Shown here piece by piece: positions 50,913 through 60,372 of a DNA stretch of 64,000 nucleotides (positions within the stretch are counted from its first letter, which is position 1; the number at the start of each line of letters is the position of its first letter). The DNA is from Actinomycetospora lutea. Lineage in GTDB: Bacteria; Actinomycetota; Actinomycetes; Mycobacteriales; Pseudonocardiaceae. The notes under the pieces were generated by a model. It saw nothing but the letters and a program-made list of their open reading frames with translations. It was not told the DNA's origin and searched no databases. The stretch spans positions 1 through 64,000 of the forward strand of contig NZ_JAQZAL010000028.1 of assembly GCF_028737205.1 (NCBI RefSeq), given 5' to 3'. A program made the translations under genes and the position numbers.

Positions 50913-51556
50913 CGGGCCGCCCCCCGCGCCGCGTCGACGGCCGCGCGCACCTGCTCGGGCGTGCGCAGCACCTGCGGCGGGATGTCGACGACGCTGCCGT
51001 CGGCGCGCACGAGCACGCTCGCGGGCAGGATCGGCGGCGCGCCCACCCGCGGCCCGACGACCTGGCCGGGGTCGCTGACCGAGGGGTAGCGCGCGCCCAG
51101 GCTCTCGAGCAGTCCGAGCGCGGTGCTCGCGCGGTCCGCGGCGTCGACGCCGAGCACGGCGACCGCACCGGGCTGCGCGGCGTACGCCTGCAGCGCCGGG
51201 ATCTCCTCGCGGCACGGCGCGCACCAGGACGCCCAGAGGTTGACCAGCGTGTCGCGCCCGCCGAGCGCGGCGCCGAGGTCGACCGGCCCCGGCGCCCCCA
51301 GGCACTCCAGCGTCACGCCCGCGAGCGCGCCGACCGGCGCCGCGCCGGGCACCGGGGTCGGGCACGGCGCGAGCTCGGCGGCGGCGCGGGCGTCGGCGAG
51401 CGCGCCCGGCTCGTCGGGGCCCACGTCCGGGGCGGGCTGCAGGACCGACGCGGAGTCCGCCGCGGGCGGCGCCGACTCCCGCGGCCACAGCGCGATGACC
51501 CCGACGACGACCAGCACCACGACGACGAGCGTGGCCCGGATCTCCGAGCGGGTCAC
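50909..51556 (-). CDS. TlpA-like thiol-disulfide protein
   Basis: 215 residues from GTG 51556 (GTGA overlap with nth). One N-terminal membrane anchor precedes a thioredoxin-like domain with C-x-x-C in '[17 protein letters not shown]'. A second Cys pair ('APCPTP', 'LECLG') precedes it. An extracytoplasmic thiol reductase role is inferred; Rv3673c position. Confidence 0.9.
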   Translation of the reverse strand: MTRSEIRATLVVVVLVVVGVIALWPRESAPPAADSASVLQPAPDVGPDEPGALADARAAAELAPCPTPVPGAAPVGALAGVTLECLGAPGPVDLGAALGGRDTLVNLWASWCAPCREEIPALQAYAAQPGAVAVLGVDAADRASTALGLLESLGARYPSVSDPGQVVGPRVGAPPILPASVLVRADGSVVDIPPQVLRTPEQVRAAVDAARGAAR

Positions 51557-52305
51557 CGCTCGAGGCCGACGAGGGCGAGGAGGTGGTCGGCGTCCGGGCC
51601 CTTGACGAGCTTCGCGGCCTTGACCGGGTCGAGCTCGCCGGTCTGCGACGACGGGCAGTCGCGCCGGATCGAGCAGGCGCCGCACGCCGGCTTCTTGGCG
51701 TGGCAGACACGGCGGCCGTGGAAGATCAGCCGGTGGGAGAGCATCGTCCAGTCCTTGCGCGGGATCAGCTCGCCCACCTCCTTCTCCACCTGCACCGGGT
51801 CCTCCGACGTCGTCCACGCGAACCGGCGCGCGAGGCGTCCGAAGTGCGTGTCGACGGTGATACCCGGGATGCCGAACGCGTTGCCGAGCACGACGTTCGC
51901 GGTCTTGCGCCCGACGCCGGGCAGGGTGACGAGGTCCTCCAGGCGGGCGGGCACGACGCCGTCGAAGCGCTCGACCAGCGCCGCGCCCAGCTTCGTCACC
52001 GACTCCGCCTTGGCGCGGAAGAAGCCGGTCGGGCGCAGGATCTCCTCGAGCTCCTCGCGGTCGGCGCCCGCGAACGCGGCGGCGTCCGGGTAGCGGGCGA
52101 ACAGCCCCGGCGTCACGCGGTTGACCGTCACGTCGGTGGTCTGGGCCGACAGGACGGTGGCGACCAGCAGCTCGAGCGGCGAGGTGAAGTCCAGCTCGCA
52201 GTGCGCGTCGGGGTGCGCGACCGCCAGCTCACGGTCGATCCGCCGGGCCCTCCGCACGAGGGCGAGTCGGCTCTCGTCCCCGACGGCGCGGGCTGCCCTG
52301 CTCAC
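51553..52305 (-). CDS. nth: Endonuclease III
   Basis: 250 residues from GTG 52305. The HhH-GPD core '[24 protein letters not shown]' with catalytic Lys and '[11 protein letters not shown]' Asp is followed by the [4Fe-4S] loop C-x6-C-x2-C-x5-C ('[17 protein letters not shown]'). It removes oxidized pyrimidines. A TACCCT hexamer 6 nt upstream marks a leaderless start of the nth-tlpA-nudix-marP operon. Confidence 0.96.
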   Translation of the reverse strand: MSRAARAVGDESRLALVRRARRIDRELAVAHPDAHCELDFTSPLELLVATVLSAQTTDVTVNRVTPGLFARYPDAAAFAGADREELEEILRPTGFFRAKAESVTKLGAALVERFDGVVPARLEDLVTLPGVGRKTANVVLGNAFGIPGITVDTHFGRLARRFAWTTSEDPVQVEKEVGELIPRKDWTMLSHRLIFHGRRVCHAKKPACGACSIRRDCPSSQTGELDPVKAAKLVKGPDADHLLALVGLER

Positions 52306-52311
52306 CCACCC

Positions 52312-52317
52312 AGGGTA
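52312..52317 (-). promoter_or_regulatory. Leaderless -10 (TACCCT) of the nth operon
   Basis: TACCCT is followed by GGGTGG and GTG 52305 on the minus strand. Confidence 0.55.
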
Positions 52318-52464
52318 GGACGCGACCCGACGGCGCTCGGCCGGTGCCCGGCCCTCCCGGGATCCGGCGCGGGGTCGGACGCGCTGGTCGGGACGGTCGC
52401 GCGACACGCCCGACGGGGCCCCGGTGCGTGACGCCGCAGGTCGGTGCGGGACGATGCGCAGACC

Positions 52465-52713
52465 ATGACCGCCTGGTTCGCCATCCTCATCCCTCTGCTG
52501 GTGATGGTCTTCGCGCTCGGCATGGAGCGCCTCGAGACCCGCCTGCGGTCGGGCACCGTGCGCGAGGACGAGGTCGAGGACTTCCTCGAGCGCGCCCGGC
52601 CCGACGAGGTCAAGGCCCTGTTCCGTCAGGGCATCGGCGGCGCGCTCCAGCTCTTCCGGCTGCGGAACCTCGGTAAGCGCGGGGGTCCGCGGCGAACCCG
52701 GGACCGAGCCTGA
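52465..52713 (+). CDS. Small membrane-anchored hypothetical protein
   Basis: 82 residues from ATG 52465. One N-terminal hydrophobic helix ('[17 protein letters not shown]') is followed by an acidic helical part and a basic C-terminus. No family is recognised. It precedes crp, with 250 bp of regulatory DNA between. Confidence 0.65.
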   Translation: MTAWFAILIPLLVMVFALGMERLETRLRSGTVREDEVEDFLERARPDEVKALFRQGIGGALQLFRLRNLGKRGGPRRTRDRA

Positions 52714-52751
52714 CGCTCACTCACGGCAGCGACGCGACGGGATCTCGGGGC

Positions 52752-52878
52752 TATGATGGTCCGATCGGGCGAACGCCGGGCCCCGGCCCGGGGGATCAGC
52801 CCCGAGGCGGTGGGTCCCGGCGAACGCCGTGGCGAGATCATGGGGACGGACGTGACTATGCTGCGGCGGCGAACGTGA
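52752..52878. promoter_or_regulatory. crp upstream region with three GGCGAACG repeats
   Basis: GGCGAACGCCG occurs at 52768-52778 and 52819-52829, and GGCGAACGTGA at 52868-52878, with roughly 50-bp periodicity. TATGAT (52752-52757) and TATGCT (52856-52861) are candidate -10 hexamers. No exact TGTGA-N6-TCACA Crp site is seen. Confidence 0.45.
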
Positions 52879-52960
52879 CTGGTGACACAGAGGTGCGGAC
52901 GCGGGCCGAGGGGCCCGGGGCCCGCGCGCGGTCGGAATGAGAGTGGGCGAGGAGCGCACG

Positions 52961-53635
52961 GTGGACGAGGTACTGGCGCGGGCCGGGATCTTCCAGGGGG
53001 TCGACCCTGCCGCGATCGAGGTGCTCACCGAGTCCCTCGAGCGCGTGGAGTTCCCCCGCGGGACGGTCATCTTCAACGAGGGTGAGCCCGGCGACCGGCT
53101 CTACATCGTGTCGACCGGCAAGGTGAAGATCGGCCGCCGGTCCCCGGACGGTCGCGAGAACCTGCTGTCGATCTTCGGCCCGTCGGACATGTTCGGCGAG
53201 CTCTCGATCTTCGACCCGGGGCCGCGCACCTCGACGGCGACGACCGTCACCGACGTGCGCGCCTACACGATGGACCGCAACGCGCTGCGCGAGTGGATCG
53301 CGCAGCGCCCCGAGATCGCCGAGCAGCTCCTGCGCGTCGTCGCCCGCCGGCTGCGCCGCACGAACAACCTGCTCGCCGACCTCATCTTCACCGACGTGCC
53401 CGGCCGCGTCGCGAAGGCGCTGCTCCAGCTCGCGCAGCGCTTCGGCTCGCAGGAGGCCGGCCTGCTGCGCGTCACGCACGACCTCACGCAGGAGGAGATC
53501 GCCCAGCTCGTCGGCGCGTCCCGCGAGACCGTGAACAAGGCGCTCGCCGACTTCGCCGCCCGCGGCTGGCTGCGCCTCGAGGGCAAGAGCGTCCTCATCC
53601 TCGAGCCGGACCGCCTGGCCCGGCGGGCCCGCTAG
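52961..53635 (+). CDS. crp: Crp/Fnr-family cAMP-responsive regulator
   Basis: 224 residues from GTG 52961, chosen because GGAG lies 7 nt upstream and the start '[16 protein letters not shown]' matches actinobacterial Crp, also 224 residues in M. tuberculosis. A cyclic-nucleotide fold with '[19 protein letters not shown]' precedes the HTH '[21 protein letters not shown]'. It corresponds to Rv3676/GlxR, a global regulator. Confidence 0.96.
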   Translation: MDEVLARAGIFQGVDPAAIEVLTESLERVEFPRGTVIFNEGEPGDRLYIVSTGKVKIGRRSPDGRENLLSIFGPSDMFGELSIFDPGPRTSTATTVTDVRAYTMDRNALREWIAQRPEIAEQLLRVVARRLRRTNNLLADLIFTDVPGRVAKALLQLAQRFGSQEAGLLRVTHDLTQEEIAQLVGASRETVNKALADFAARGWLRLEGKSVLILEPDRLARRAR

Positions 53636-53667
53636 GCAGAACAGGCGGAACGGGTCGCGCCGCCCAC

Positions 53668-53673
53668 TACCGT
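53668..53673 (+). promoter_or_regulatory. Leaderless -10 (TACCGT) of the AraC-like gene
   Basis: TACCGT ends 6 nt before ATG 53680. Confidence 0.5.
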
Positions 53674-53679
53674 CGGGGC

Positions 53680-54396
53680 ATGACCCGGATGCTCGACCTG
53701 CAGGTCCGGGCGTCGGACTCGCCGTACCTCGACCTCGTGTGGCGCAGCGTCGCGGCGGGCGGTCCGATGGCCTCGGTCGCGGGCGCGCACCAGGAGATCG
53801 TCGTCTGGGGCGGGCCGGGGGCCGTGGAGGTCGAGGTCCGCGGGCCGGAGACCCGCCCGGCCACCCTCGACGTCCCGGCCGGGCTCACCGCCGTCGGGAT
53901 CGTCCTCGCGCACGGCACCTCGATGCCGCACCTCCCGGCGCCGGCGCTGGTCGACGCGACCGTCCCGTGCCCGAGCACCGCGCCCCGCCGGTTCGTGCTG
54001 CGCGGCGAGGAGTGGGCCGCGCCGGCGTTCGACGACGCCGAGCTGCTCGTCGAGCGCCTGGTCCGCGCCGGCGTCCTGCGGCGCGACCCGCTCGTCGACG
54101 ACGTCCTGCGCGGCGGGAGCACCCCGATCACCGCGCGGTCGCGCGAGCGGCGCATCCGGGCCGCGACCGGGCTCAACCACCGCGCCATCGCGCAGATCGA
54201 GCGGGCCCGCGCGGCCGCAGTGCTGCTCAGCGAGGGCCGCACCCCGCTCGAGGTCGTCGGGCTGCTGGACTACCACGACCACCCGCACCTGGCCCACGCG
54301 ATGGTCCGCTTCGTCGGCCGCAGCGCCTCGGGGCTGCGGGCGCGCGACGTCGACGTGTCGCTCGCGTACAAGGCCGACGCCCCGGCCCGCTCCTAG
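53680..54396 (+). CDS. AraC-family regulator
   Basis: 238 residues. The C-terminal HTH region 'SRERRIRAATGLNHRAIAQIERARAAAVLL ... TPLEVVGLLDYHDHPHLAHAMVRF' is a diverged AraC double HTH; the N-terminal half is a likely sensor domain. The next gene, an alpha/beta hydrolase, follows after 9 bp with its own leaderless signal. The pair appears inserted between crp and the MBL gene relative to mycobacteria. Confidence 0.85.
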   Translation: MTRMLDLQVRASDSPYLDLVWRSVAAGGPMASVAGAHQEIVVWGGPGAVEVEVRGPETRPATLDVPAGLTAVGIVLAHGTSMPHLPAPALVDATVPCPSTAPRRFVLRGEEWAAPAFDDAELLVERLVRAGVLRRDPLVDDVLRGGSTPITARSRERRIRAATGLNHRAIAQIERARAAAVLLSEGRTPLEVVGLLDYHDHPHLAHAMVRFVGRSASGLRARDVDVSLAYKADAPARS

Positions 54397-54399
54397 CTT
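54394..54399 (+). promoter_or_regulatory. Leaderless -10 (TAGCTT) of the alpha/beta hydrolase gene
   Basis: TAGCTT overlaps the preceding stop and ends 6 nt before ATG 54406. Confidence 0.5.
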
Positions 54400-54405
54400 C
54401 TCGGC

Positions 54406-55212
54406 ATGCCGACCTTCACCGCCCCGGACGGGGCCCACCTGGCCTACACCGACGTCGGGACCGGTCCCGCGGTCCTGCTGCTCCACGGCTGGTCGCTCGA
54501 CGCCTCCATGTGGGAGTACCAGGTCTCGGCGCTCGTCGAGGCCGGGTACCGCTGCGTGACGCCCGACCGCCGCGGCCACGGACGGTCCGAGGTGACCGGC
54601 TCCGGGTACGACCTCGACACCCTGGCCGGCGACGTCGACGCCCTCGCCGCGCACCTCGACCTGCGCGAGGTCACGCTCGTCGCCCACAGCATGGGGACCT
54701 GCGAGGCCGTCCGCTGGCTCGCCCGCGGCACCGACCGCGTCGCCCGCGCGGTGCTCGTCGGCGCGATGACGCCCCACCTGGTCGGGGTCGTCGGGCCGGA
54801 GTTCGTCGCGTCGCTCGTCGCCGACCTGCGCGCGGACCGCCCGGCGTGGTTCGCCGACGGGGCGCCCGCGTACTTCGCGACCCGCGGCACCGGGGCGTGG
54901 GTGTCGCAGGCGCTGGTCGACGACGGGGTCCGCACGATCCTGCGGACCCCGCTCGAGGTGCAGATCGCCTGCCTGCGGACCTTCGCCGGCACCGACCTCA
55001 CCGAGGACCTCACGCGGGTCGAGGTGCCGACCCTGGTCGTGCACGGGGACGCGGACGCGTCCGCCCCGTTCGAGATCACCGGCAGGCCGACCGCGGAGCT
55101 CCTCCCGAAGGCCCGCCTGCGCCTGTACCCCGGCGGCCCGCACGGCCTCTACGTCACCGCCAAGGAGGCGGTCACCGCCGACCTCCTCGACTTCATCGCC
55201 ACCGGCGCCTGA
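54406..55212 (+). CDS. Alpha/beta hydrolase (non-heme chloroperoxidase-like)
   Basis: 268 residues. 'VLLLHGWSLDASMWEYQ' is the oxyanion segment, Ser lies in the elbow 'LVAHSMGTCEA', Asp in 'VVHGDADASAP' and His in 'GGPHGLYVT'. This resembles Ser-type chloroperoxidase/esterase hydrolases. The adjacent AraC-like protein is a likely regulator. Substrate unknown. Confidence 0.88.
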   Translation: MPTFTAPDGAHLAYTDVGTGPAVLLLHGWSLDASMWEYQVSALVEAGYRCVTPDRRGHGRSEVTGSGYDLDTLAGDVDALAAHLDLREVTLVAHSMGTCEAVRWLARGTDRVARAVLVGAMTPHLVGVVGPEFVASLVADLRADRPAWFADGAPAYFATRGTGAWVSQALVDDGVRTILRTPLEVQIACLRTFAGTDLTEDLTRVEVPTLVVHGDADASAPFEITGRPTAELLPKARLRLYPGGPHGLYVTAKEAVTADLLDFIATGA

Positions 55213-55222
55213 GCGGCTTGCG

Positions 55223-56041
55223 CTAGGAGTCGACCCGGCCCAGGTGCGCGAGCTGCGCGGCCACCGACTGGTCGGCCGCCGGCCACAGCGACCGGTCGAC
55301 GTCGGCGTAGACGATCTCGACGACCTGGCGCGGCGACGGCGCCGGTCCGAGCTCGCGCAGCGCCGCGCGCACCTGGTCGAGGCGCTCCTCGCGGTGGCGG
55401 AGGTAGTACCGCGCCGTGTCGCCGGCGTCGGGGAGGTCCGGGCCGTGCCCTGGCAGCAGCGTGGTGCCGGGCGGCAGCTCCGCGAGGCCGCGCAGGGAGG
55501 CGAGGTAGTCGGTCAGCGCGCCGTCGTAGTCCCCGAGCACGGTGGTGCCGCGCCCGAGGACCGTGTCGCCGGTGAGCACGCTGCCGTCGTCGTCGACGAC
55601 CAGGCACAGCGAGTCGTCGGTGTGGCCCGGCGTCACCAGCACGCGCAGGTCGAGTCCGGCGACGGCGAGGCGCTCCCCCGCGCCGAGCCCCTCCGCGCCC
55701 AGGCTCAGCTCCGGGTCGAGGGCCCGGACCGGCGCGCCCACACGCTCGGCGAACGTGCGGGCCGCCTCGGTGTGGTCGAGGTGGCGGTGGGTCAGCACCA
55801 CGAGCTCGACGGGCCCGCACGCGGCGAGGCGGTCGAGGTGGACCGTGTCCTCGGGACCCGGGTCGACCACCACGCACCCCGGCTGGCCCGGCGCGCGCAG
55901 GATCCAGGTGTTGGTGCCGTCGAGGGTCATCGGCGACGGGTTGTCGGCGAGCACCACCGACGCGGCCTCCGTCACCGGGCGCAGCTGCTCGTAGGCCGGG
56001 TGCGGCGCCGTGTCGGGTCCGGGGACGAGGCGCCCGCTCAC
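55223..56041 (-). CDS. Metallo-beta-lactamase-fold hydrolase
   Basis: 272 residues from GTG 56041 (GTGA overlap). Zinc ligands are in 'VLTHRHLDHTEAA' (HxHxDH), 'TPGHTDDSL' and 'LTGDTVLG'. The C-terminal winged helix with 'VVEIVYADVDRSLW' matches the LACTB2/Rv3677c group, some of which are ribonucleases or thioesterases. Coupled to the NUDIX gene. Confidence 0.92.
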   Translation of the reverse strand: MSGRLVPGPDTAPHPAYEQLRPVTEAASVVLADNPSPMTLDGTNTWILRAPGQPGCVVVDPGPEDTVHLDRLAACGPVELVVLTHRHLDHTEAARTFAERVGAPVRALDPELSLGAEGLGAGERLAVAGLDLRVLVTPGHTDDSLCLVVDDDGSVLTGDTVLGRGTTVLGDYDGALTDYLASLRGLAELPPGTTLLPGHGPDLPDAGDTARYYLRHREERLDQVRAALRELGPAPSPRQVVEIVYADVDRSLWPAADQSVAAQLAHLGRVDS

Positions 56042-56853
56042 CGGGCCGCTCCGATCGCGTGCGCCGGCACCGCGATCCCGACCCGCTCACCGGCGGGCCG
56101 CAGGCTCGGGGTCACCGGTCGCGGGCGCCGGTCGGCCGCCGCGGCCAGCAGGGACGCGACGTCCGGCGCCGCAGCCAGCTCGGTCAGGACGGCCCACGTC
56201 GGCGGCATCAGCGCCCGGTCCTTCTCGTCCCACTCCCGCAGCGCGCGGGTCGGCGCGCACCACCCGGCCCCGACCGCCTCGCTCGTCGCGCCGTCGGGCT
56301 CCTGGCCCTCCGGGACGGCGGCGACGAAGAAGGCGGTGTCGTAGCGCCGCGGCATCGGCTCCGGGGTGAGCCAGCGCGCCCAGGGCCGCAGCCGGTCGGC
56401 GGCGAGGTGCCCCACGACGTCGCGCATCCCGATCTCCCGGGCCGCGAGGCGCTCGCGGGTGCCCGGCGCCGGCAGGGCGTCGTCGGCGAGCAGGACCCCG
56501 GTCTCCTCGTAGGTCTCGCGGGCCGCGCACGCGAGCAGCGCCGCCGCGTCCTCGGGGCCGGTCCCCCAGCTCGCCGCGGCCTCCGCCGCCGTGCCCGCGT
56601 CGACCAGCCCGTCGGCGAGCGCGGTGCGGTCGCCGGCGTCGAGGCCGCCGCCCGGGAACACCGACATGCCCGCCGCGAACGCCATCCCGTCCGCGCGCTG
56701 GAGCAGGAACACCTCGAGTCCGCCGGCGCCGTCGCGGGCGAGGATGACCGAGGTCGCCGCCCGCAGCTCGCCCGGCGGGCGCGTGCCGAGCTTCTCGAAC
56801 GCGGGACGGTCCATCCCGAACCGCGGGGGGAGGTCGACGAGATCGGTGGTCAC
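56038..56853 (-). CDS. NUDIX hydrolase (NUDT19-like layout)
   Basis: 271 residues from GTG 56853. The NUDIX box is split: 'MSVFPGGGLDAGDR' is separated from 'ARETYEETGVLL' by about 35 residues, as in NUDT19/NUDT7-like CoA diphosphatases. A TAGGGT hexamer ends 7 nt upstream. Likely partner gene is the MBL downstream. Confidence 0.9.
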   Translation of the reverse strand: MTTDLVDLPPRFGMDRPAFEKLGTRPPGELRAATSVILARDGAGGLEVFLLQRADGMAFAAGMSVFPGGGLDAGDRTALADGLVDAGTAAEAAASWGTGPEDAAALLACAARETYEETGVLLADDALPAPGTRERLAAREIGMRDVVGHLAADRLRPWARWLTPEPMPRRYDTAFFVAAVPEGQEPDGATSEAVGAGWCAPTRALREWDEKDRALMPPTWAVLTELAAAPDVASLLAAAADRRPRPVTPSLRPAGERVGIAVPAHAIGAAR

Positions 56854-56860
56854 CCGCCGC

Positions 56861-56866
56861 ACCCTA
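56861..56866 (-). promoter_or_regulatory. Leaderless -10 (TAGGGT) of the NUDIX gene
   Basis: TAGGGT on the minus strand is followed by 7 nt and GTG 56853. Confidence 0.5.
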
Positions 56867-56931
56867 GGCGCGGGAACGGCACGACAGCGCGGTGGAGGAG
56901 CGATGGGCGTCTCCTCGCCGCCGGGGACGAT

Positions 56932-59613
56932 CTAGGCGTCGCGCGGGGGTCCGTCCTCGTCGTCGTGGTCTGCTCGACGCGGCAGGCCGTGACCGTTGAC
57001 GGGACCGTGCCCGTTCGTGCCGGCACCGTTGGTTCCGGCGACCCCGGGGGGCGGGCCCTGCCACGGACCGGAGCGGCCCGGCCCCGGCGGCGGGCCGTTC
57101 GGGCGGGGACGTGGCGCGGTGGCGTCCTCGGACCCGGGTGGCGCGGCGGGCGGGCGCCCGAGCAGCGGGTCCGGGCTCTCGGGGGCCAGGCGCTCCCGGG
57201 AGGCCAGCTCCTCGTGCAGGCGCGCGAGGAGCTCGCGCTCGCGATCGGAGAGCTGCACGTCGAACGAGTCCGGGTCCGACGAGGCCGGCGGCCGGGGTGC
57301 CGACGCCTCGGGGGGCTCGGGGTGCTCGGGGGGTCGGGGGGCCGCCGGCTGCTCGGGGCGCGTGACCGGGCCCGTGGCGGCCTCGCCGGAGCGGTCGTGG
57401 CCGTCGGCGCCGGGGCCGTGCCGGTGGCCGTTCGTGGGCGCCGCCGGGGCCGTCAGGTCGGCCGGCACCTCGAGCTCGCCGGTCTCGTGGCGGCTGTGCC
57501 GGGCGCGCCGGACCCGCCCGTTCGCGGCGGGGGCGTCGTGCGGAGCGGGCCCGGCGTGGGCGGCGTCGGGCGCCGGGGCGACGGCGGGCATGTCGCCGGT
57601 GGCCGCGTCGGGGTCGACCGGCGCAGCGTCCCGCGGCGACGCGGGGCGCTCCTGGGCGGTGGTGACGGGCTCGTCCTCGGCGGGACCGAAGGTCGGGCCG
57701 ACCGGGCCGTCGCTCCACCTCGAGATCGGGTGCTGGTCGGAGAGGATCTCGTCGGGCGGCGGCACGCGCCAGAGCGCCGCGATGCGCTCGGCGGTGTCCT
57801 CGGGGTCGAGGTCGACCGGCGCGGGCTCGGGGGGTGCGGGCGCCGCGGGTGTCGCCAGGGTCTCGGCCGGCTCGGCCAGATGCTCGGGCTCCGCGGCGTC
57901 GACCGTCCCGGGCCGCTCCTCCGGCGGGGCGGTGCGCTCGAGCGGGTCGCGACCGGCGGCGGCGACCGTGCGGTACTCCTCCTCGACGGGCTCGACGGAC
58001 TCGGCCAGCTCGGTGAGCTCGGCCGGGGCGGTGAGCTCGGCCGGGCCGGTCACCGCGTCGTCGGGCTCGCCCGCGGGGGCGGTCGGGGTCGCCACCCCGA
58101 ACGGCGGCACCTCCTCGCCGGCCGGAGCCCCGAACGGCGGGACCTCCTCGGCGCCGCGGCGCCACGTGGGCGCGGGGTCCGGGCGGCGGGGGCGCAGCGG
58201 GCTCGCCGACCCGCCGGTGGCGAACGCCGACGACGCGGGGGCGGCCGGGCGGGTCGAGGGGCCCGAGGGGCGCACGAGCGTCGTCTCGCCGGACGGCGGG
58301 CCGGTCTCGAGCGGGCGGGCGGCCCGCACGGCCGCGCGGTGGTAGGCGGGGAGCTCGGCGCCGGCCGCGAACACCTCGACCGACACCGCCCCGTGCCCCC
58401 GCGCAGCGTGGGCCACGTGGTGGGCGACGTGCTCGCAGTCGTCGGCCGAGCGGGTCTCGACGAGCACCACCCGGTGCGGCACCGGGCCGGGCGCGGTGCC
58501 GGCCGGCGTGGTGCGCCAGCACTGGTGCACCCGCTGCACGCCGGGCAGGCGGGCGGCGGCCCGCGCGACGGCCTCGCCCGCCCCGCCCGCCGCGGCGGCG
58601 CCGGACGGCGGGTCGGCGGTGAAGCGGTGCTCGTCGCGCCGGTCGGCCTCGGGGTCGCGGGGCAGGGCGTCGACCAGCTCGGGGTCGACCCGCGAGGCGG
58701 CGAACCAGCGCCCCAGGACGGCGTGCTCGCGCGCGGTGACGCCCGCACCGGCGGCCAGCAGGCAGCCGCCGAGCAGCTCCGCGGCCGCGGCCTCGTCCTC
58801 GACGGCGACGAGCTCGCGCACCGAGGTCAGCGCGTCGTCGTCGATCCGCCCGGCCAGCGACAGCAGCACCTCGTGGCGCCCGCCCGGCTCGGACGGGCCG
58901 CCGCCGGGCCGCGGGTCGTGCCCGCCGCGGGCCCCCGGGGGACCGCCGGGGCGCCCGGGCGGGCCGGTCCGGTCGTCGCGCGCCTCGGCGTCGACGGGTC
59001 CGGACCCGAGCCACGGCTCGAGGCCCTCGTCGGACGGGTCCTCGGACGCGACGGGTGGCTCGGGCGCGTCCTCGGCCGGCTCGGCGGCGCCGTCCGGGAC
59101 CTCGGGCTCGTCCGGGGCCTCGGGCTCGTCGGGCTCGTCGGGCTCCTCCGGCGCCGGCGCGGCTGCGATCGGCTCGTCGTCGGGCGCCTGGTCCTCCCGC
59201 GCCGCGCGCTCGAGCGCGGCGAGGGCCTGCTCGGCCAGCAGCCGCTGCGACTTCGGCGCCTCGGGCACGGCGGCTGGATCGGGCGCGGGATCGGCTTCGC
59301 CGCCCCCGGGCTCGTCGACCGGGCCCGCGAGCTCCGGCGCCACCGCCGCGGCGCGCTGGCGGCGACGCTCGGCGACGCGGCGCCAGGCGGCGAGCGCGAC
59401 CGGGTCGCGGTCGGGGCGCTCGGCCCCGGCCCGCTCGTCGCGGACCGACCAGGGCGGGAGGTTGGCGAGGTCGCCCCGGCCGCCGGCGAGACCGTCGAGC
59501 TCGCCGAGCTCCCCGATCTCGCCGAAGCCGAAGCGGCCGATCCGCGGCGGGTCCTCGGCGCGCCGGCGCTCGAGCTCCGGGCGGTCCTCGCCGGTCATGT
59601 CGCGCTCAGCCAT
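56932..59613 (-). CDS. Large unknown protein sharing a domain with its upstream neighbour
   Basis: 893 residues from ATG 59613 (8-bp overlap with the preceding gene). Layout: an acidic, Pro-rich N-terminus (1-240), a ~180-residue folded region (~243-425: 'HEVLLSLAGRI', 'GVTAREHAVLGRWFAASRV', 'AYHRAAVRAARPL') and ~465 residues of low-complexity Pro/Glu/Ala sequence with repeats such as 'EEVPPFG'. The folded part resembles the whole of the upstream protein. No known family is recognised. A scaffold or surface-recruitment role is conceivable. No membrane helix is present. Confidence 0.8.
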   Translation of the reverse strand: MAERDMTGEDRPELERRRAEDPPRIGRFGFGEIGELGELDGLAGGRGDLANLPPWSVRDERAGAERPDRDPVALAAWRRVAERRRQRAAAVAPELAGPVDEPGGGEADPAPDPAAVPEAPKSQRLLAEQALAALERAAREDQAPDDEPIAAAPAPEEPDEPDEPEAPDEPEVPDGAAEPAEDAPEPPVASEDPSDEGLEPWLGSGPVDAEARDDRTGPPGRPGGPPGARGGHDPRPGGGPSEPGGRHEVLLSLAGRIDDDALTSVRELVAVEDEAAAAELLGGCLLAAGAGVTAREHAVLGRWFAASRVDPELVDALPRDPEADRRDEHRFTADPPSGAAAAGGAGEAVARAAARLPGVQRVHQCWRTTPAGTAPGPVPHRVVLVETRSADDCEHVAHHVAHAARGHGAVSVEVFAAGAELPAYHRAAVRAARPLETGPPSGETTLVRPSGPSTRPAAPASSAFATGGSASPLRPRRPDPAPTWRRGAEEVPPFGAPAGEEVPPFGVATPTAPAGEPDDAVTGPAELTAPAELTELAESVEPVEEEYRTVAAAGRDPLERTAPPEERPGTVDAAEPEHLAEPAETLATPAAPAPPEPAPVDLDPEDTAERIAALWRVPPPDEILSDQHPISRWSDGPVGPTFGPAEDEPVTTAQERPASPRDAAPVDPDAATGDMPAVAPAPDAAHAGPAPHDAPAANGRVRRARHSRHETGELEVPADLTAPAAPTNGHRHGPGADGHDRSGEAATGPVTRPEQPAAPRPPEHPEPPEASAPRPPASSDPDSFDVQLSDRERELLARLHEELASRERLAPESPDPLLGRPPAAPPGSEDATAPRPRPNGPPPGPGRSGPWQGPPPGVAGTNGAGTNGHGPVNGHGLPRRADHDDEDGPPRDA

Positions 59614-60298
59614 GGCCCACCAGCTCCCCGGCCTGCGCGCCGAGCCCGGCGCGGGTGGGCGAGGGCACGCGGCCCTCGCTGGAGCGCCACAGCACCTCGG
59701 ACGCCGCGAGGGCCGCCCGGTGGTACGGCGCGGCGGCGGCCGTCGGACCGAGCACCTCGACGCACGGGTCGGCCTCGCCGCGGGCCCGCAGCGCGCGCTG
59801 CACGGCGCCGGCGAGGGCGGCGTGGTCGGCGCCGGCGTCCGCGGCCACCAGCACGATCCGCACCGGCCCCGGGGAGCCGGCGCGCCAGGTCCGGCGGATC
59901 GCGGTGACCCCGGCGGTCACCGGGGCGAGGGCGCGCAGCACCAGGTCGGTGTCGTCCCAGCCGGGCCCGGCGCCGGGCTCGGTGAACGTCGCGACCGGTT
60001 CGGGGGCGGCGTCGACGTGCAGCACCGCGTCGACCAGCCGCGCCGGCCCGCCCCAGGCGAGCACCGCGGCGCGCAGGCGCGCCCGCTCGTCCTCGGTGAC
60101 GCCGACCCGGTGGCGCAGGAGCGCGCGGGGCAGCGCGGTGCGCAGCGCGACGTGCGCGCCGCAGGACAGCCAGTCGCGGAGGCGCCAGAGCAGGCGGTCC
60201 GGCAGCCGCCCGGCCATGGCCAGCAGGACGTCGTGACACGCCCGCTCGGCCTCGTTGGACGACGCGGTCCAGGATCCGGTCCCGGTCCTCGATTCCAC
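59606..60298 (-). CDS. Unknown protein, compact paralogue of the 893-residue protein
   Basis: 230 residues, likely from GTG 60298. The region ~20-205 ('HDVLLAMAGRLPDRLLWRL', 'GVTEDERARLRAAVLAWGG', 'PYHRAALAASEVLW') parallels the folded region of the next gene in order and spacing, indicating duplication. No catalytic motif is evident. Both lie between the RidA and NUDIX genes, and appear to be an addition to the mycobacterial order. Confidence 0.78.
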   Translation of the reverse strand: MESRTGTGSWTASSNEAERACHDVLLAMAGRLPDRLLWRLRDWLSCGAHVALRTALPRALLRHRVGVTEDERARLRAAVLAWGGPARLVDAVLHVDAAPEPVATFTEPGAGPGWDDTDLVLRALAPVTAGVTAIRRTWRAGSPGPVRIVLVAADAGADHAALAGAVQRALRARGEADPCVEVLGPTAAAAPYHRAALAASEVLWRSSEGRVPSPTRAGLGAQAGELVGHG

Positions 60299-60372
60299 GC
60301 TCTGCGCTCCGATCCGCCCGCGGCGTCTCTCCCGCCGGCCCGCCCGGGGTACCGGGCGGGTCCGTCACCAGC

